Source: Echiichthys vipera
Lineage: Eukaryota > Chordata > Actinopteri > Perciformes > Trachinidae
Reading direction: 5' to 3'
Length of the DNA: 64,000 bases
NCBI GenBank assembly: GCA_963691815.1
Contig: OY829646.1
Span: forward strand, 620,001 to 684,000
Positions within the stretch are counted from its first letter, which is position 1; each line of letters opens with the position of its first letter. Shown in pieces: positions 12,394 to 22,450 of the stretch. Both the position numbers and the translations under genes were made by a program. Under the pieces are notes generated by a model. That model saw only the letters and a program-made list of their open reading frames with translations. It did not search any database and was not told where the DNA came from.

Positions 12394-12718
12394 GATGACT
12401 TAGCTTGTACGTGATTGGTCAGTTAATTTCCTGATCTTAACCGGAGCAGCCGTAAACACTAGAAAAGCTTTGCATGGTAAAAGTATCCCGTCAAATTAAT
12501 TTACCGTAATAATAAATGGATTGTATATTAGTGAACTATGCTTTAGAATAATCATAATAAACATTCTCAGTTATAACCAATCACCTTCCAGATTACACAC
12601 CAGGTTAATTGGCCTCCACCTGACATCCCCTGTGGTGTTTTTTATTACTTCAGAATAAAATCATCTGTTCCTTGAGGATTCCACTACTAGTAGTGCATGG
12701 TAACACAAAGAACTCACC

Positions 12719-14905
12719 ATGGTTGGAAAGATGCTTTCAAAAGAGCTCCGGGATAAAGTTGGAAAGGCACAAGTTAGGAGAAGGATCTAAAAAGATGTCA
12801 AAGGCTTTAACTATACCTCTGAGGACCGTTCAGAGTATTGTCCAGAAGTAGAAGGTATATTGCACCACCCAGACCTTTCCTAGATCGGCCCACCCCTCCA
12901 AACTGGATGACCGAGACAGGAAAAGATTGATCAGGGAAGCTACCAAGAGGCCCATGGGGACCTTGAAGGAGTTGCAAGTCTTAATGGCAGAGGTTGGTCG
13001 ATCTGTAGAAGTGACAACAATTTCACAAGTTCTACGTGTATGGCAGGGTGGCAAGAAAGAAGGCTCTTCTGAAAATATTTGATAAGGAAAATTAATAAAG
13101 AAAAATTACTAAAAATTAATAACTTCAATATATTAAAAACGTCACACGGAGAACCAATCAAATATAGTGCCTTGACTCACGTTCAGATTATGAGATTGAG
13201 TATTCTCAATAAACTTACCGTTAATCAAGGAAATATTAGTTATCACCAATAATTATCAAAGATAATAAAAAAAGTCAAACCAGAGTTCCTCGGGGCACCA
13301 CCGTCATAGACGGAGTGATAACTAATATTAAAGTCTCATTAAATATATTAAACTACTAATTAAGGGTTAAACACCGATAAATATAATAGTTTAATTAGTT
13401 GAAGGATTTAAAAGTTCTTTTCTTAGTAGAAGCTGGCTCATTCATCTTTGTGTAATATTAAATAAACAGACATATGGTAAACACAAACATTTATTAACAG
13501 ATTAATAAATGCAACAAACGAAACAATAAACTAACTAAAGCTAACAGCAAACGTATGTTTGTGTGTATGTGTGTGTGCGTGTGTGTGTGTGAGAGAGAGA
13601 GACAAAGAGAAGAGGTGGGGCTCGGAGAAGGTGTGAACATTCTCTTTGTTACACAAAGGCCGGACGCCTGATCTCTCAGTTCTTATGACAAAGTTACAAT
13701 GGTATCTAGCCGTTCATACAGTCCTATAACATGTAGTAATGCCCAGTTGGTCATTAGTTACCGGTCCATGAGATGGGAGATGTTGCGCATTGCTTGATGC
13801 CAGCAGCTGGGTTGAAGAAAGGAAGCTGGAAGCTTGTCTTAGTTGTTCTTAGGCAAAAGAGGACTCGGATCGCTCTGTGCTGTGCTCAGTTGAGGATAAC
13901 CGGTTGGTTAACCTTGGTGGTGATCCCACGCCATAGGCCAGGTCCAGGGCCGAGGGGACAGCTGGAAGCTGGTCTCCTGGAGTTGAGTGATTGCGTAGAG
14001 ATGGAGAAGAGTAGGAGGATGATCCGGTAGAAAAGAGCCAGTAGAAAGATTCAGTAGAAAGAGAGCGAGAGATGGGGGGCTCCACTTTATATAGGCCCAG
14101 GTGATGTCATAGTCCGGGGGTCAATTCAGCCAATGAACAGTTTGGGTGCCTTGGAGAATTCACACCTGGGTGTGACCTGTTGTGGGGGAGAGGGCATGGC
14201 AGCCAAACTTTTGAGGTCTTTGTTCCAGCAGGCTGTGGCCTACTTTAATCAAACTGAAAGTTCAGGTTTATCCAGAAAATGAACAATCATCTTTGGGCGC
14301 CAGTTGCACCTACAACAGTATGCCAAAAAACATATTGAATATTCTGAAGCCATGTGGCAAAAGGTTATATAGTCAGATGAGATCAACATTTAACTTTTTG
14401 GGCTGAACTCTAAGCTCTATGTTTGTCAGAAACCAAACACAGCACACCACCCAAAACACATCATCCCTACAGTGAAGCGTGGTGGTGGCGGCAATATGTT
14501 GTGGGCTTGTTTCTCTTCAGCAGGGACTGGGCAGTTGGTCAGGACTGAAGGGAAAATGGATGCAAAGTCCACCCAAATTCTTGAGGAAAACCCTTGTCCC
14601 TCTGTTAGACCCTTGAAAATATACGACCCAAAACACACCTCCATAAAGACAACACAGTAGCTAAAGGACAGGAAGGTGAATGTCCTAGAGTGGCCCAGTC
14701 AGAGCCTTGACCTAAATCCTACAGAACATCCGTGGATGGAGCACTCACCACAGAATTTGACTGAACTCGAAGAGTTCTTCATGGAAGAGTGGGGAAATAT
14801 TTCCCAATCTAGGTGGCTATTTACATCGAGTCCACAGAAACAGATATTGGAATACTTAGCAAAAAGGCAACAAGTGCTTTCACCAGTGGGTAATATGATC
14901 AATCA
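12719..14905 (+). pseudogene. Tc1 transposase
   Basis: A DD34E-type transposase remnant. The N-terminal helix-turn-helix region begins MVGKMLSKELRDKVGKAQVRRR; the second half gives SDEINI (first Asp), VKRGGGGNMLWACFSS, YDPKHTS (second Asp) and SLDLNPTEHPW (Glu). All three catalytic positions are still recognisable, but many stops and frameshifts are present along the sequence, and the LTR insertion removes any chance of expression. Confidence 0.85.
13073..14314 (-). mobile_element. Solo LTR (copy 2), truncated at one end
   Basis: A second copy of the LTR at 1666-2975, in the same (minus) orientation. Its U3 start GTTGTAGGTGCAAC is intact at the right end. At the left the first roughly 45 bp present in copy 1 are missing, and the Tc1 sequence joins at an AAATATTTGA stretch. 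A CTATATAAAG box lies at 14085-14094 on the minus strand. Confidence 0.75.
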
Positions 14906-14989
14906 CCATTGTTTTAACTCCTCCTCCTTTAACCCTAACAAAATAAATAAATAATTTTGGAATAAATAAAAAGCAATTTTTTTCTCTTT

Positions 14990-15080
14990 ACGCACAAAAT
15001 GTGTACCAAAAAAGAACCAAAACCGTAACCCAAGAACCAAGGTATGTATTGAACTGTGGACTGTATTGTGGCATGCCTAC
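14990..15080 (-). mobile_element. hAT-like terminal fragment
   Basis: Read on the minus strand, this starts GTAGGCATGCCACAATACAG and continues with GGTTCTTGGGTTACGGTTTTGG. It resembles the GTAGGGGTGTCACGATAC-type ends of common fish hAT elements. Only one end is present, so this is a low-confidence call. Confidence 0.4.
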
Positions 15081-15600
15081 CAGGAAGGAAAATACAGCAG
15101 CAACCAGCTGCTACTAACATTTAGTTTCTCACGTCGTTTCCAATCAATACTAGGCCTCCACAGCTTCCATGCTGCGTAGGCGCTTTGAGGAGATGAATTG
15201 ACGAGCATCCTGTATGGTAGAATGTTTCCTCTATCCTTCTTTTTCAGTTGTGCCAAAAAAAAAAGCCTAGCTGGGTAGTGAAGGGCAGGCCTAAGGCCTA
15301 AGTTGTACAATTCCTTTATACCGTCTCGGTACATGGGTTGCTGATCCACTATTTCGGGGCTGTTATGTTCAGATATGTGGATCAGACTGTCTTTGAATCT
15401 GAGCTTAGTCCTAAATTTGCGAGTTTCACAGACCATTAGCTCAGCATATGAATACAGATCTGGGCCTATCAGAGGGGCCTGCCTAACCAACCAGTGCAGA
15501 GTGAGAACAGTTGAGCTCCGGGGGCGCTGGAATTTAAGCGCTGCCATGTGTTTGCCAGTCGATCTTCCTTTTTTTGTTCACACTTCCTTGACTTGAAAGC
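15077..15600 (-). pseudogene. L1-like ORF1p C-terminal fragment
   Basis: A 156-codon minus-strand frame. The segment ISEHNSPEIVDQQPMYRDGI, then KELYNLGLRPALHYPARLFF, has the layout of the C-terminal nucleic-acid-binding region of L1-type ORF1 proteins (DYSPEV...RxxYxxVxxxLxxLGLxPxLxYPAxL). The rest lacks firm similarity. ORF1p coats element RNA. No ORF2 follows in the same orientation. Confidence 0.6.
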
Positions 15601-15815
15601 CATTTTCTTTATTCCAGATACTTCCAGTATATAACCTGTTTTTGCTCCATTATATCAAGTTGCATCTTCAAAACAGAGCCATGAAGACCAGGCGCACCGG
15701 ACCCTGCGGCCTGTGTATCTGGGCTAAATTAGCTATCACAGCTTTAATAGCAAGTTATTTTTGAAAGCTTTTTCCGAAAAATATACCATTCAGTCTAGAT
15801 TTTATGACAGTTGAC

Positions 15816-16987
15816 TAGTGTTGCTTTCGTCAATGAAAATGATGACGAAATATCTTCGTCAACCTTTATCACGTGACGAAAACTAGACGAGACGAAACGA
15901 AAATAATGGGCATGTGACGATGACTAAGACGAAATATATAATGGAATTTCGTTGACGAATAAAAACGAGACGAAATGTCTCTTCATTTTCGTTGACGAAA
16001 ACGAGACGAAATAACGTTGTTTCGTCTCGTTTAGTCACGTTATTTTTATTATTTTTTTGTAGTTTTCTCCCAGTCTCGGGTCTGGGCGACGTCACTTCCT
16101 CAATCCCCACACGCGCATTATTTAGATTCTGAAGCTGCCGCTGCTGTGGCTCAGCGTTACCGTTAGAGTTAACTAAACTAAAGAAACATGAGAACAAAGT
16201 GTGGGAAGAAACACTTTCATTACACAGACGAGAAAAGCAAAACAGCATGTGTTGTGGAAAAAGAAAGGGAGAAATGCGAACACAAAATCACTGGAAAAAA
16301 CACCACGGATCTTAAGAGACACCTCAGGTCATCCCATAATGACATTTAGGTAAGTCAAGACATAACGTAACGATACTTTCTGTTTTAGAAAGCTCATGCG
16401 ACATGATGCTACGGTTAATGTGTCGGGTTTTAACGCTAGCTTTAGCGTTAGCCACTAAGAGCTGAGAACGTGTGTGCGCGCGCACGTGTGTGTGTGAGCC
16501 TAGCGTGTGTGTAAGTAACTAGCGTGCGTGTGAGTGTCTGTTTAGTTCCTACCTGACTGTCTCACTCTATAAGTGCACTTAACTTCCGCTTGTTGGCCAA
16601 ATACTTTCACTAGTTTTGTATTTCACAGAGCAAATAACACTGAACTGTCTTTAGCATCAACATAAATTGGATAACTTATTCAAGACCTGTACATGCTGTA
16701 AACTAAAGATATGTGCATGGGTTTGGCTCAAAGAAAATATTGGTTTCGTCAATACTACTAACTACTTTTATTATATTGATTAAATATAATTGCATTACTA
16801 AAAAGAGACTAATATACAATTTTCTTTGACTAAAACTAGACTAAACTGCTCAGACTTTTAGTCGACTAAAACTAGACTCAAATGCTCAGACTTTTAGTCG
16901 ACTAAAACTAGACTAAAATGCTCAGACTTTTAGTCGACTAAAAATAGACTAGACTAAAAGTAAAACAGGCCGCCAAAAACAACACTA
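15816..16987. mobile_element. hAT element with perfect 8-bp target duplication
   Basis: A 1172-bp element with inverted ends TAGTGTTG...CAACACTA, flanked on both sides by the 8-bp duplication CAGTTGAC (15808-15815 and 16988-16995). The 8-bp duplication and terminal sequence are hAT hallmarks. The left subterminal region repeats GACGAAA motifs; the right carries about three copies of a 37-bp unit (CTCAGACTTTTAGTCGACTA core, 16850-16960). Only a BED-finger exon (16188-16349) remains of the transposase, so it must have moved by a transposase supplied elsewhere. Confidence 0.92.
16188..16349 (+). pseudogene. BED zinc-finger exon of hAT transposase
   Basis: A 53-residue open stretch from ATG 16188 to TAG 16347, followed immediately by GTAAGT, a strong splice donor. 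It reads KHFHYTDEKSKTACV, then KCEHKITGKNTTDLKRHLRS and SHND, the Cys/His pattern of the BED finger that binds hAT ends. The first of the expected paired cysteines is unclear. No catalytic domain follows within the element. Confidence 0.65.
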
Positions 16988-16995
16988 CAGTTGAC

Positions 16996-17845
16996 CCATA
17001 TGGCAGGTATTTGATGATATCTAGACACAAACTCCCTTCCAATAATGATGCTTAACTTCAATGGTCCAAATATTGATAATCCTGATTTCTACCGTAAAGC
17101 ATTTTATTTGATACCGGACTCCACCACGAATGTTATTATTGGGGTGGATTTGAATTGTCACCTCCCACTGTAGCTTCAGTGGGAATTCTGAATGATTGAA
17201 TTAAAACAAGAAATATCACATTTGCTATTTTATCTCTTTTACATTATTACATTTCATCCAAAGTGACTTCCATTCACACCCATGCACAGCACAGGGAGCA
17301 ATTTGGGGGTTTAGTGTCTTGCCCAAGGGCACATGTGGACCAGAGGAGCCAGGGGAGCCAGGGATCGAACAGCTGATCTTTGGTATTGGGGAACATACGC
17401 TCTATCCCCTGAGCCACAACTGACCGAATCTCTTGACGCCCAGAAGGCATTCGATCCGATCAAATGGCCTTACATGCTAAAGACGCTAAAGCAATTTGGA
17501 TTCCGGAACGTTTAATTGAATGGGTGAAAATAATTAATCTTAAACCAGTATCCTCCCCAGTGGTCTCAGTTCCGGACATCCTGAATTATATAGAATCATT
17601 TGGTAAATTGTCTGGGTACACAATTAACTGGAACAAATGAGCGAGTTCATGCCATATTTTCTTGAAATCTTAAGTTACTAACCATATTAGTTATCTTGGC
17701 CTTGAGATTTCCGGAAACCCATAACTCTTATTTTTGGGATATTGTGGATAAACTTAAAGCTAATATTTAGAACTGGAAATTGCTCTTTCAATGATTGCCC
17801 ATATTGATGCCATTAAAATGGTTGCATTTTCAAGATTCTTGTATC
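16996..17845 (+). pseudogene. L1-like endonuclease and RT fragments
   Basis: Plus-strand L1-type remnants. At 17040-17170, FNGPNIDNPDFYRKAFYLIP and VIIGVDLNC resemble the endonuclease region around the GDFN motif. At 17430-17850, SLDAQKAFDPIKWPYMLKTL (RT block with the first catalytic Asp), then FGKLSGYTINWNK and ISYLGLEI follow. A SINE lies between the two parts and many stops occur. Confidence 0.7.
17222..17427 (-). mobile_element. tRNA-derived SINE
   Basis: On the minus strand the head reads TGGCTCAGGGGATAGAGCG (A-box-like) and, about 35 bp later, TGTTCGATCCCTGGC (B-box-like), the internal RNA polymerase III promoter of a tRNA-derived SINE. The body contains the common fish motif CTTGGGCAAGACACTAAACC. 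The 3' limit near 17222 is approximate. Confidence 0.75.
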
Positions 17846-17852
17846 TTTTTCA

Positions 17853-18460
17853 TCTCATCTAATCTTCATCCGCTTATCCGGGGTCGGGTCGCGGGGGCAG
17901 CAGCTATAGCAGGGGACCCCAAACTTCCCTTTCCCGGGCCACATTAACCAGCTCTAATTGGGGGATCCCGAGGCGTTCCCAGGCCAGTGTGGAGATACAA
18001 TCTCTCCACCTAGTCCTGGGTCTTCCCCGAGGCCTCCTTTCAGCTGGATGTGCCTGGAACGCCTCCCTAGGGAGGCGCCCAGGGGGCAGCCTTACTAGAT
18101 GCCTGAACCACCTCAACTGGCTCCTTTCAACGCAAAGGAGCAGCGGCTCTACTCTCTTCCTAACAGATGGCTGAACTTCTCACCCTCTCTCTACCGCTTG
18201 AACCCGCAACCTCGTTCTTTCGGTCATGACCCAGCTTTCATGACCATAGGTGAGGGTAGGAACGAAGATTGACCGGTAGATCGAGAGCTTTGCCTTCCGG
18301 CTCAGCTCTCTTTTCGTCACAACGGTGCGGTAGAGCGACTGCAACACCGCCCCCGCTGCTCCGATTCTCCGGCCAAACTCAGGCTCCATCGTCCCCTCAC
18401 TCGTGAACATGATCCCGAGGTACTTGAACGCCTTCACTTGGGGTAAGGACTCATTCCCTA
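17853..18460 (-). mobile_element. RTE-like LINE, 3' half (antisense)
   Basis: The 3' portion of an antisense RTE element, ending at a GATGAGATGA-type tail at 17853. The frame 18180-18467 reads AFKYLGIMFTSEGTMEPEFG and YGHESWVMTERTRLRVQ, the post-RT region; 17904-18116 gives the C-terminal end (ending REREVWGPLL). The element is broken at 18459-18460 (TA) by the 7354-bp TIR insertion and resumes at 25817. Confidence 0.9.
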
Positions 18461-19322
18461 CACTCAAAAAAATTATTCAAGCCCTTCTTAGATGTGACAA
18501 ATTAATATTCTATTTGTCAAATGAAATATATATCAATTCAAATAAAAACCAAAATAGTTTAACACGTACAACTTAAAATGTATTCATCGTCTCCGCTGAC
18601 GCTGCTGACCTATCCGTTCAACCCAAAAATATTGAGGTAAGCACGGTAAGCACGGAACCATGCTCACGTGAGGTGACCAGCTCCTCTTTTCATGCCCTGA
18701 AGCAACGCGCCATTTTGTTCATCTTCTCCCTGCAACTCTACTACTCTCGGTAAGTTTTAGTTTTTTTTTCAGTAGTCCAAAAGTGTGAGATATTGTGCAT
18801 GCTGTTTTATAAATTGGCATCTGTAAAGTTGTGGTGATAATGTAAAGAACAGACGAATTTCACAAGGTTTTTTAAAGGTTGAGTTAGCAGGCAGTGGCTG
18901 TGTGAGGCCTCATTTCAGTTTTGAGCTAGCTTAATATAGTAGTAAAGAAGCGTTCAATCAGGCGGGCACTGACATAAGCACATTGTCTTGTAATGTTGAA
19001 TTTTGTGATAGATTGACCTAGTTTTTACGGGGCTCTTGTTGATTTAAAGCTTTAAAGGCCAATTTATGTATCCTGAATAATGGACATGCTCAGTGTCAGT
19101 CAGCACATGGCTCAGGGAAAATAAAACGAGTTACCTCTGCAGGAATAGAACGGTTTAACGTGTAGCCTACTTTCCGTTGCGTGTGCATGAAGGTGAGAAT
19201 CTGCTCGTTTTTTCACTGTAGAGCAATTTTATTACAATTCCGGTATTTTGTTCATTGAGACCCATTTCTGGTTGGTCTCGGTTGACACCGAAGTTTCAGC
19301 AATGTGCAACTCACACCGAGTG

Positions 19323-19504
19323 GTTAGTGGTGTTTGTTGATGTTCCAAATCAAGTATCGTAGCGAAATACAGTTTCTACAGGGCGATGAGTGCTCCAACA
19401 GGAATCAATGGGATTTACAAAGTGCGATAGATGTGCAATCAAACACGACAGAAACTGTATTTCGCTACAATACTTGATTTGGAACATCAACGAACACCAC
19501 TAAC
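19323..19504. repeat. Inverted repeat, 55-bp arms
   Basis: The left arm 19323-19377 and right arm 19450-19504 are complementary apart from a few mismatches, with a 72-bp spacer. It sits in the 5' non-coding part of the 7.35-kb TIR element, directly before a second, larger foldback. Confidence 0.9.
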
Positions 19505-19507
19505 AAC

Positions 19508-19798
19508 AACGAGGCATTGATAACTTTGTACGTGTACAGATTGTTTATTAAAAATGACATTTATACACACAATACCATCAGTAGTTCACCCGTCAAAGCC
19601 GTTTTGTATTTAAAACTCGTTAAGTATCTTGGCGAACATATAGAGCTTGCGTGTTGTTCACGGATGTCACAAGCTCTGTGTTCGTCAATCTACCGATACA
19701 TGATGGCGTCGACGGGTGAACTACTAATGGTATTGTGTGTATAAAATGTCATTTTTAATAAACAATCTGTACACTTACAAAGTTATCAATGCCTCGTT
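19508..19798. repeat. Foldback repeat, 87-bp arms (MITE-like)
   Basis: Left arm 19508-19594 and right arm 19711-19798 start and end with AACGAGGCATTGATAAC and its complement. The 116-bp loop itself contains a shorter imperfect inverted pair around GCGAACATA...GTTCG. No flanking duplication was found, so it may be an old foldback MITE or a structured part of the host element. Confidence 0.85.
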
Positions 19799-20028
19799 TT
19801 ATATTTTTAGATCCTTATTATACTACCAAAGAAGTGCCATGAGACGATGACTCCATGGTTCCAAGTTTATAGCGTTTTGGTGGAATGGGCTAAAAACAGC
19901 CAATTTAAGAATGCGTCTACGTTAGGGTGACCAGACGTCCCGGATTTCCGGGGACAGTCCCCGATTTGGCCGACCTGTCCCCGGTTAAAGCTGTCCCGGT
20001 AAATGTCCCCGATTTGAATGGGAGAGAA

Positions 20029-20120
20029 AAAAAGTTGCGCGCCGACGCAAACTCCAGTTATTACGGTAGCCAGTAAAAAGTTGCGCACCGACGCAAACTC
20101 CAGTTATTACGGTAGCCAGT
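20029..20120. repeat. 2 x 46-bp tandem repeat
   Basis: Units 20029-20074 and 20075-20120 differ at one position (GCGCGCCG versus GCGCACCG). Located near the left end of the nested hAT. Confidence 0.95.
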
Positions 20121-20891
20121 GAAACTAACGTATGCAATGATCCAGTCATTGGAATTAAAAAGGCCTGAGTAGACAGGATTGTAATATTGTTGCTCCGCAC
20201 AATGAATTCACAGCATTCACAATTTTTCTATAACTTTGAGAAGACCTCTTTTAAAGTCAGTTGTCTGCACTGTGGTTCTTCATGTGTGCACCATCAAATG
20301 TGTTCTTGTTTTCTCCATAAAGCTTGTGAACTGAAAAGAAAAAATCATCAGCTAAATAGTAAATAAGTTGAATAAGATGAGAATCTGTTTTGTTGTTTTT
20401 GTTTCATCTCTGGTTTTTACAGCTCTGTTAATTGCTGCAGACTGCTTTTACAGATTAAAATTAACATGTAATTGCCCCTGTTATTTATTTCATGATGATG
20501 ATGATGATGATGATGAAGCCCTTTATTTGTCACTAGTCACAAGTACCAGCGAAATTGCAGCGCCACCTGTCCAAACATACATGTACATACAATGTGACAG
20601 AGGGGTAGACAGGACAGGAGGCAGGAATTGGATTGAGAAAGTTACAGCATAACATGAGGAGAGGGAGGAGAGAAAAAAAGGCAACCCCCAGACTGTACAC
20701 CAGAGGGAGTGCAGTGTGGGAACAGGAAAAAAAACACCTCAGCAACAAAAGCACATAATCACTCTTACAACAGAAAAACTCAAGACTAGCAACAGGGAGG
20801 GGGTGAGGGTGGGGGGTGTAACCCCAGGAGACAGCACCCACCCGGACCTGCAGCCATATTCGGCGCTGGTCACGGACCCGTCTGTCTCACT

Positions 20892-20913
20892 GGGGGGGGG
20901 GGGGGGGGGGGGG
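20892..20913. repeat. Poly-G tract (22 nt)
   Basis: A homopolymer in the non-coding part of the retroposon-like unit. Its length is likely unreliable in the assembly. Confidence 0.95.
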
Positions 20914-21265
20914 TACAAAGCTGCAGAGACGTGGGAGAGGGGAGGAGGGTGGATGCATATCTGTATAAATGTATAATGTCACTGTATGTGTGAGCCTGGG
21001 TCGTCACCCCGCCCGGCGTCACAGCCTCGGTGCCTCAGTCTGATCCAACGGAGACGGCCTTGATCATGACCCAGGCAGAGTCAACAATCAGCAGGTGTCT
21101 GTGGGAGGTGGGGGAAGGAATGAAGAGCGTCTCACTGCAGTGTTCTCCAGGGGAGATGTTGTTCCAGCAGCAGCCTTGGCCAAGGCCACTGCTGGTTGGG
21201 GAGGCCGAAAAGGATAAGATTGGGGTTGTTTGGGTTTGGGACGAGCAGCCACATTCCAATGTCGC

Positions 21266-21721
21266 GGCTACTCTCTTTGTCCATTCTGGTCAGCTATACG
21301 ATCCACTTTCCTTTGCAAAGCCATGAGCGTCTCCTTGATGGTACCCACATCGCGGCTCAAGTTGTCCACGTTACGGTGCAAAGCCACAGTCTGAGTGCCC
21401 ATGACTCGCACCGCCTCAATCATTCCAGGCAGCCATGTGGGGCTCTTGGCAGCTGCCATGGATTCCCGAATTCTCTGATAAAACCAGGCCCGTGCCTATT
21501 CCAATCAGCAGGGAAGTTGTTATCACGGTTCCGAATAGGTAGATGTCTTCGACGTCCTCCACAGAAAGAGCCGCCAGGCACACGACCCGCCACCTCTCCC
21601 ACGCGTCCATCGTGTAGCCAGCTGCAAACGTTCCGGCAGGACAGTCAGGTTCCCCCGAACCCGGGCTTCTCGTCGAGAAGATGGTGTCAATAGCGTGCAG
21701 AGACCAGTTGATCAATTCCAT
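21266..21721 (-). pseudogene. Membrane and coiled-coil protein in retroposon
   Basis: Two overlapping minus-strand frames (21416-21721 and 21268-21459) look like one protein split by a single frameshift near 21450. The N part has Cys-containing PDCPAGTFAAGYTMDAWERW, then a hydrophobic, membrane-span-like VITTSLLIGIGTGLVL. The C part, RVMGTQTVALHRNVDNLSRD and GTIKETLMALQRKVDRIADQ, has heptad-like spacing of hydrophobics suggesting a coiled coil. I recall similar uncharacterised multi-copy teleost sequences but no named family. Function unknown. Confidence 0.5.
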
Positions 21722-22450
21722 AATTCTTTAGGTTCGGAGAGCAGTGCGGAGAGAGTCTCTCAAAAATAAATACATAAGACAGAAGACTAGACGAGACAAG
21801 AGAAGCAAAGCAGGGAAAGATAAGGGAGAGGAGGGAAGGAAAAATGCGACCGCCTCCGCTGAGAGCCAAAGAGAAATAATGATATCATAATGATAACATT
21901 GGAATTTTGACCACCGCGCTGGAAATGTCCCCGATTTTCATTTCAGAAATCTGGTCACCTTAGTCTACGTGCACTTTTTTGCTCCCAAACGAACATCCCA
22001 TCTCGTTATCATATTAAACATTTCCCAGCTCCATTTTAAACCGGTTTTCTCCTTTAAATTGAAGTCCTGAAGAAGGGCAATGTAAACAAACGAAACTGTT
22101 TTAATTTTCGGTTTTATAAGTTATAATTACCATAGAAAGGTTTACTTTTTAAAAGCTGTGGTATAACAAGTTATTCTTCATTTGTCCGGCCTAGTTGAAC
22201 ACGTGTTACACCATATTTGATGAAATATGACACTGACAATGGAACAGTATTTCCAGTATTGAGATTCATACGCCTGATACATTTATCTCATCTTTTGCAG
22301 TTATCTCATCATTTGCAGTTTTCCAGTCTCACCATTTTGGCAACCTATTAGTGATAGTAAGTTATGAACTAATTGTTAATTGATGACAAGCTTATTTTAT
22401 TGTCATTTGTTCAATATCTAAAGAAAAAGAAAAACATTACAGGATTATGA

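Larger units (their letters stand above)
12600..14930 (+). mobile_element. Tc1-like DNA transposon, split by an LTR
   Basis: A decayed Tc1/mariner element. The transposase starts at ATG 12719 and is interrupted at 13073-14314 by the second copy of the LTR seen at 1666-2975; transposase sequence resumes at 14315 exactly where the family continues (YAKKHIEY). Terminal inverted repeats were not resolved, so the outer limits are approximate. Confidence 0.8.
20491..21890 (-). mobile_element. Small retroposon-like unit with (ATC)n tail
   Basis: Read on the minus strand, this unit starts near 21890, holds a short protein frame (21721 downward), and ends with GTGACAAATAAAGGGCTTC followed by an ATC trinucleotide tail (20491-20517), the arrangement of a retroposed transcript. 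No reverse transcriptase is encoded. No clear target duplication was found. A 22-base poly-G (20892-20913) interrupts it. The family was not identified. Confidence 0.5.
19923..21962. mobile_element. Nested hAT element, 8-bp target duplication
   Basis: A 2040-bp insertion bounded by TAGGGTGACCAGA (19923-19935) and TCTGGTCACCTTA (21950-21962), inverted repeats with one mismatch in 13 bp. GTCTACGT flanks it on both sides (19915-19922, 21963-21970). The 8-bp duplication places it in hAT. It carries no transposase; most of its length is a smaller retroposon-like unit (about 20491-21890). It entered the 7.35-kb element after that element was formed. Confidence 0.92.

Noticed and set aside
13073..13080. 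Target duplication for LTR copy 2
   Set aside because: The left LTR end is missing, so no duplication can be defined.
17222..17427. Functional tRNA gene
   Set aside because: A- and B-box-like motifs exist, but the sequence continues into a SINE body and lacks a foldable acceptor stem and terminator.
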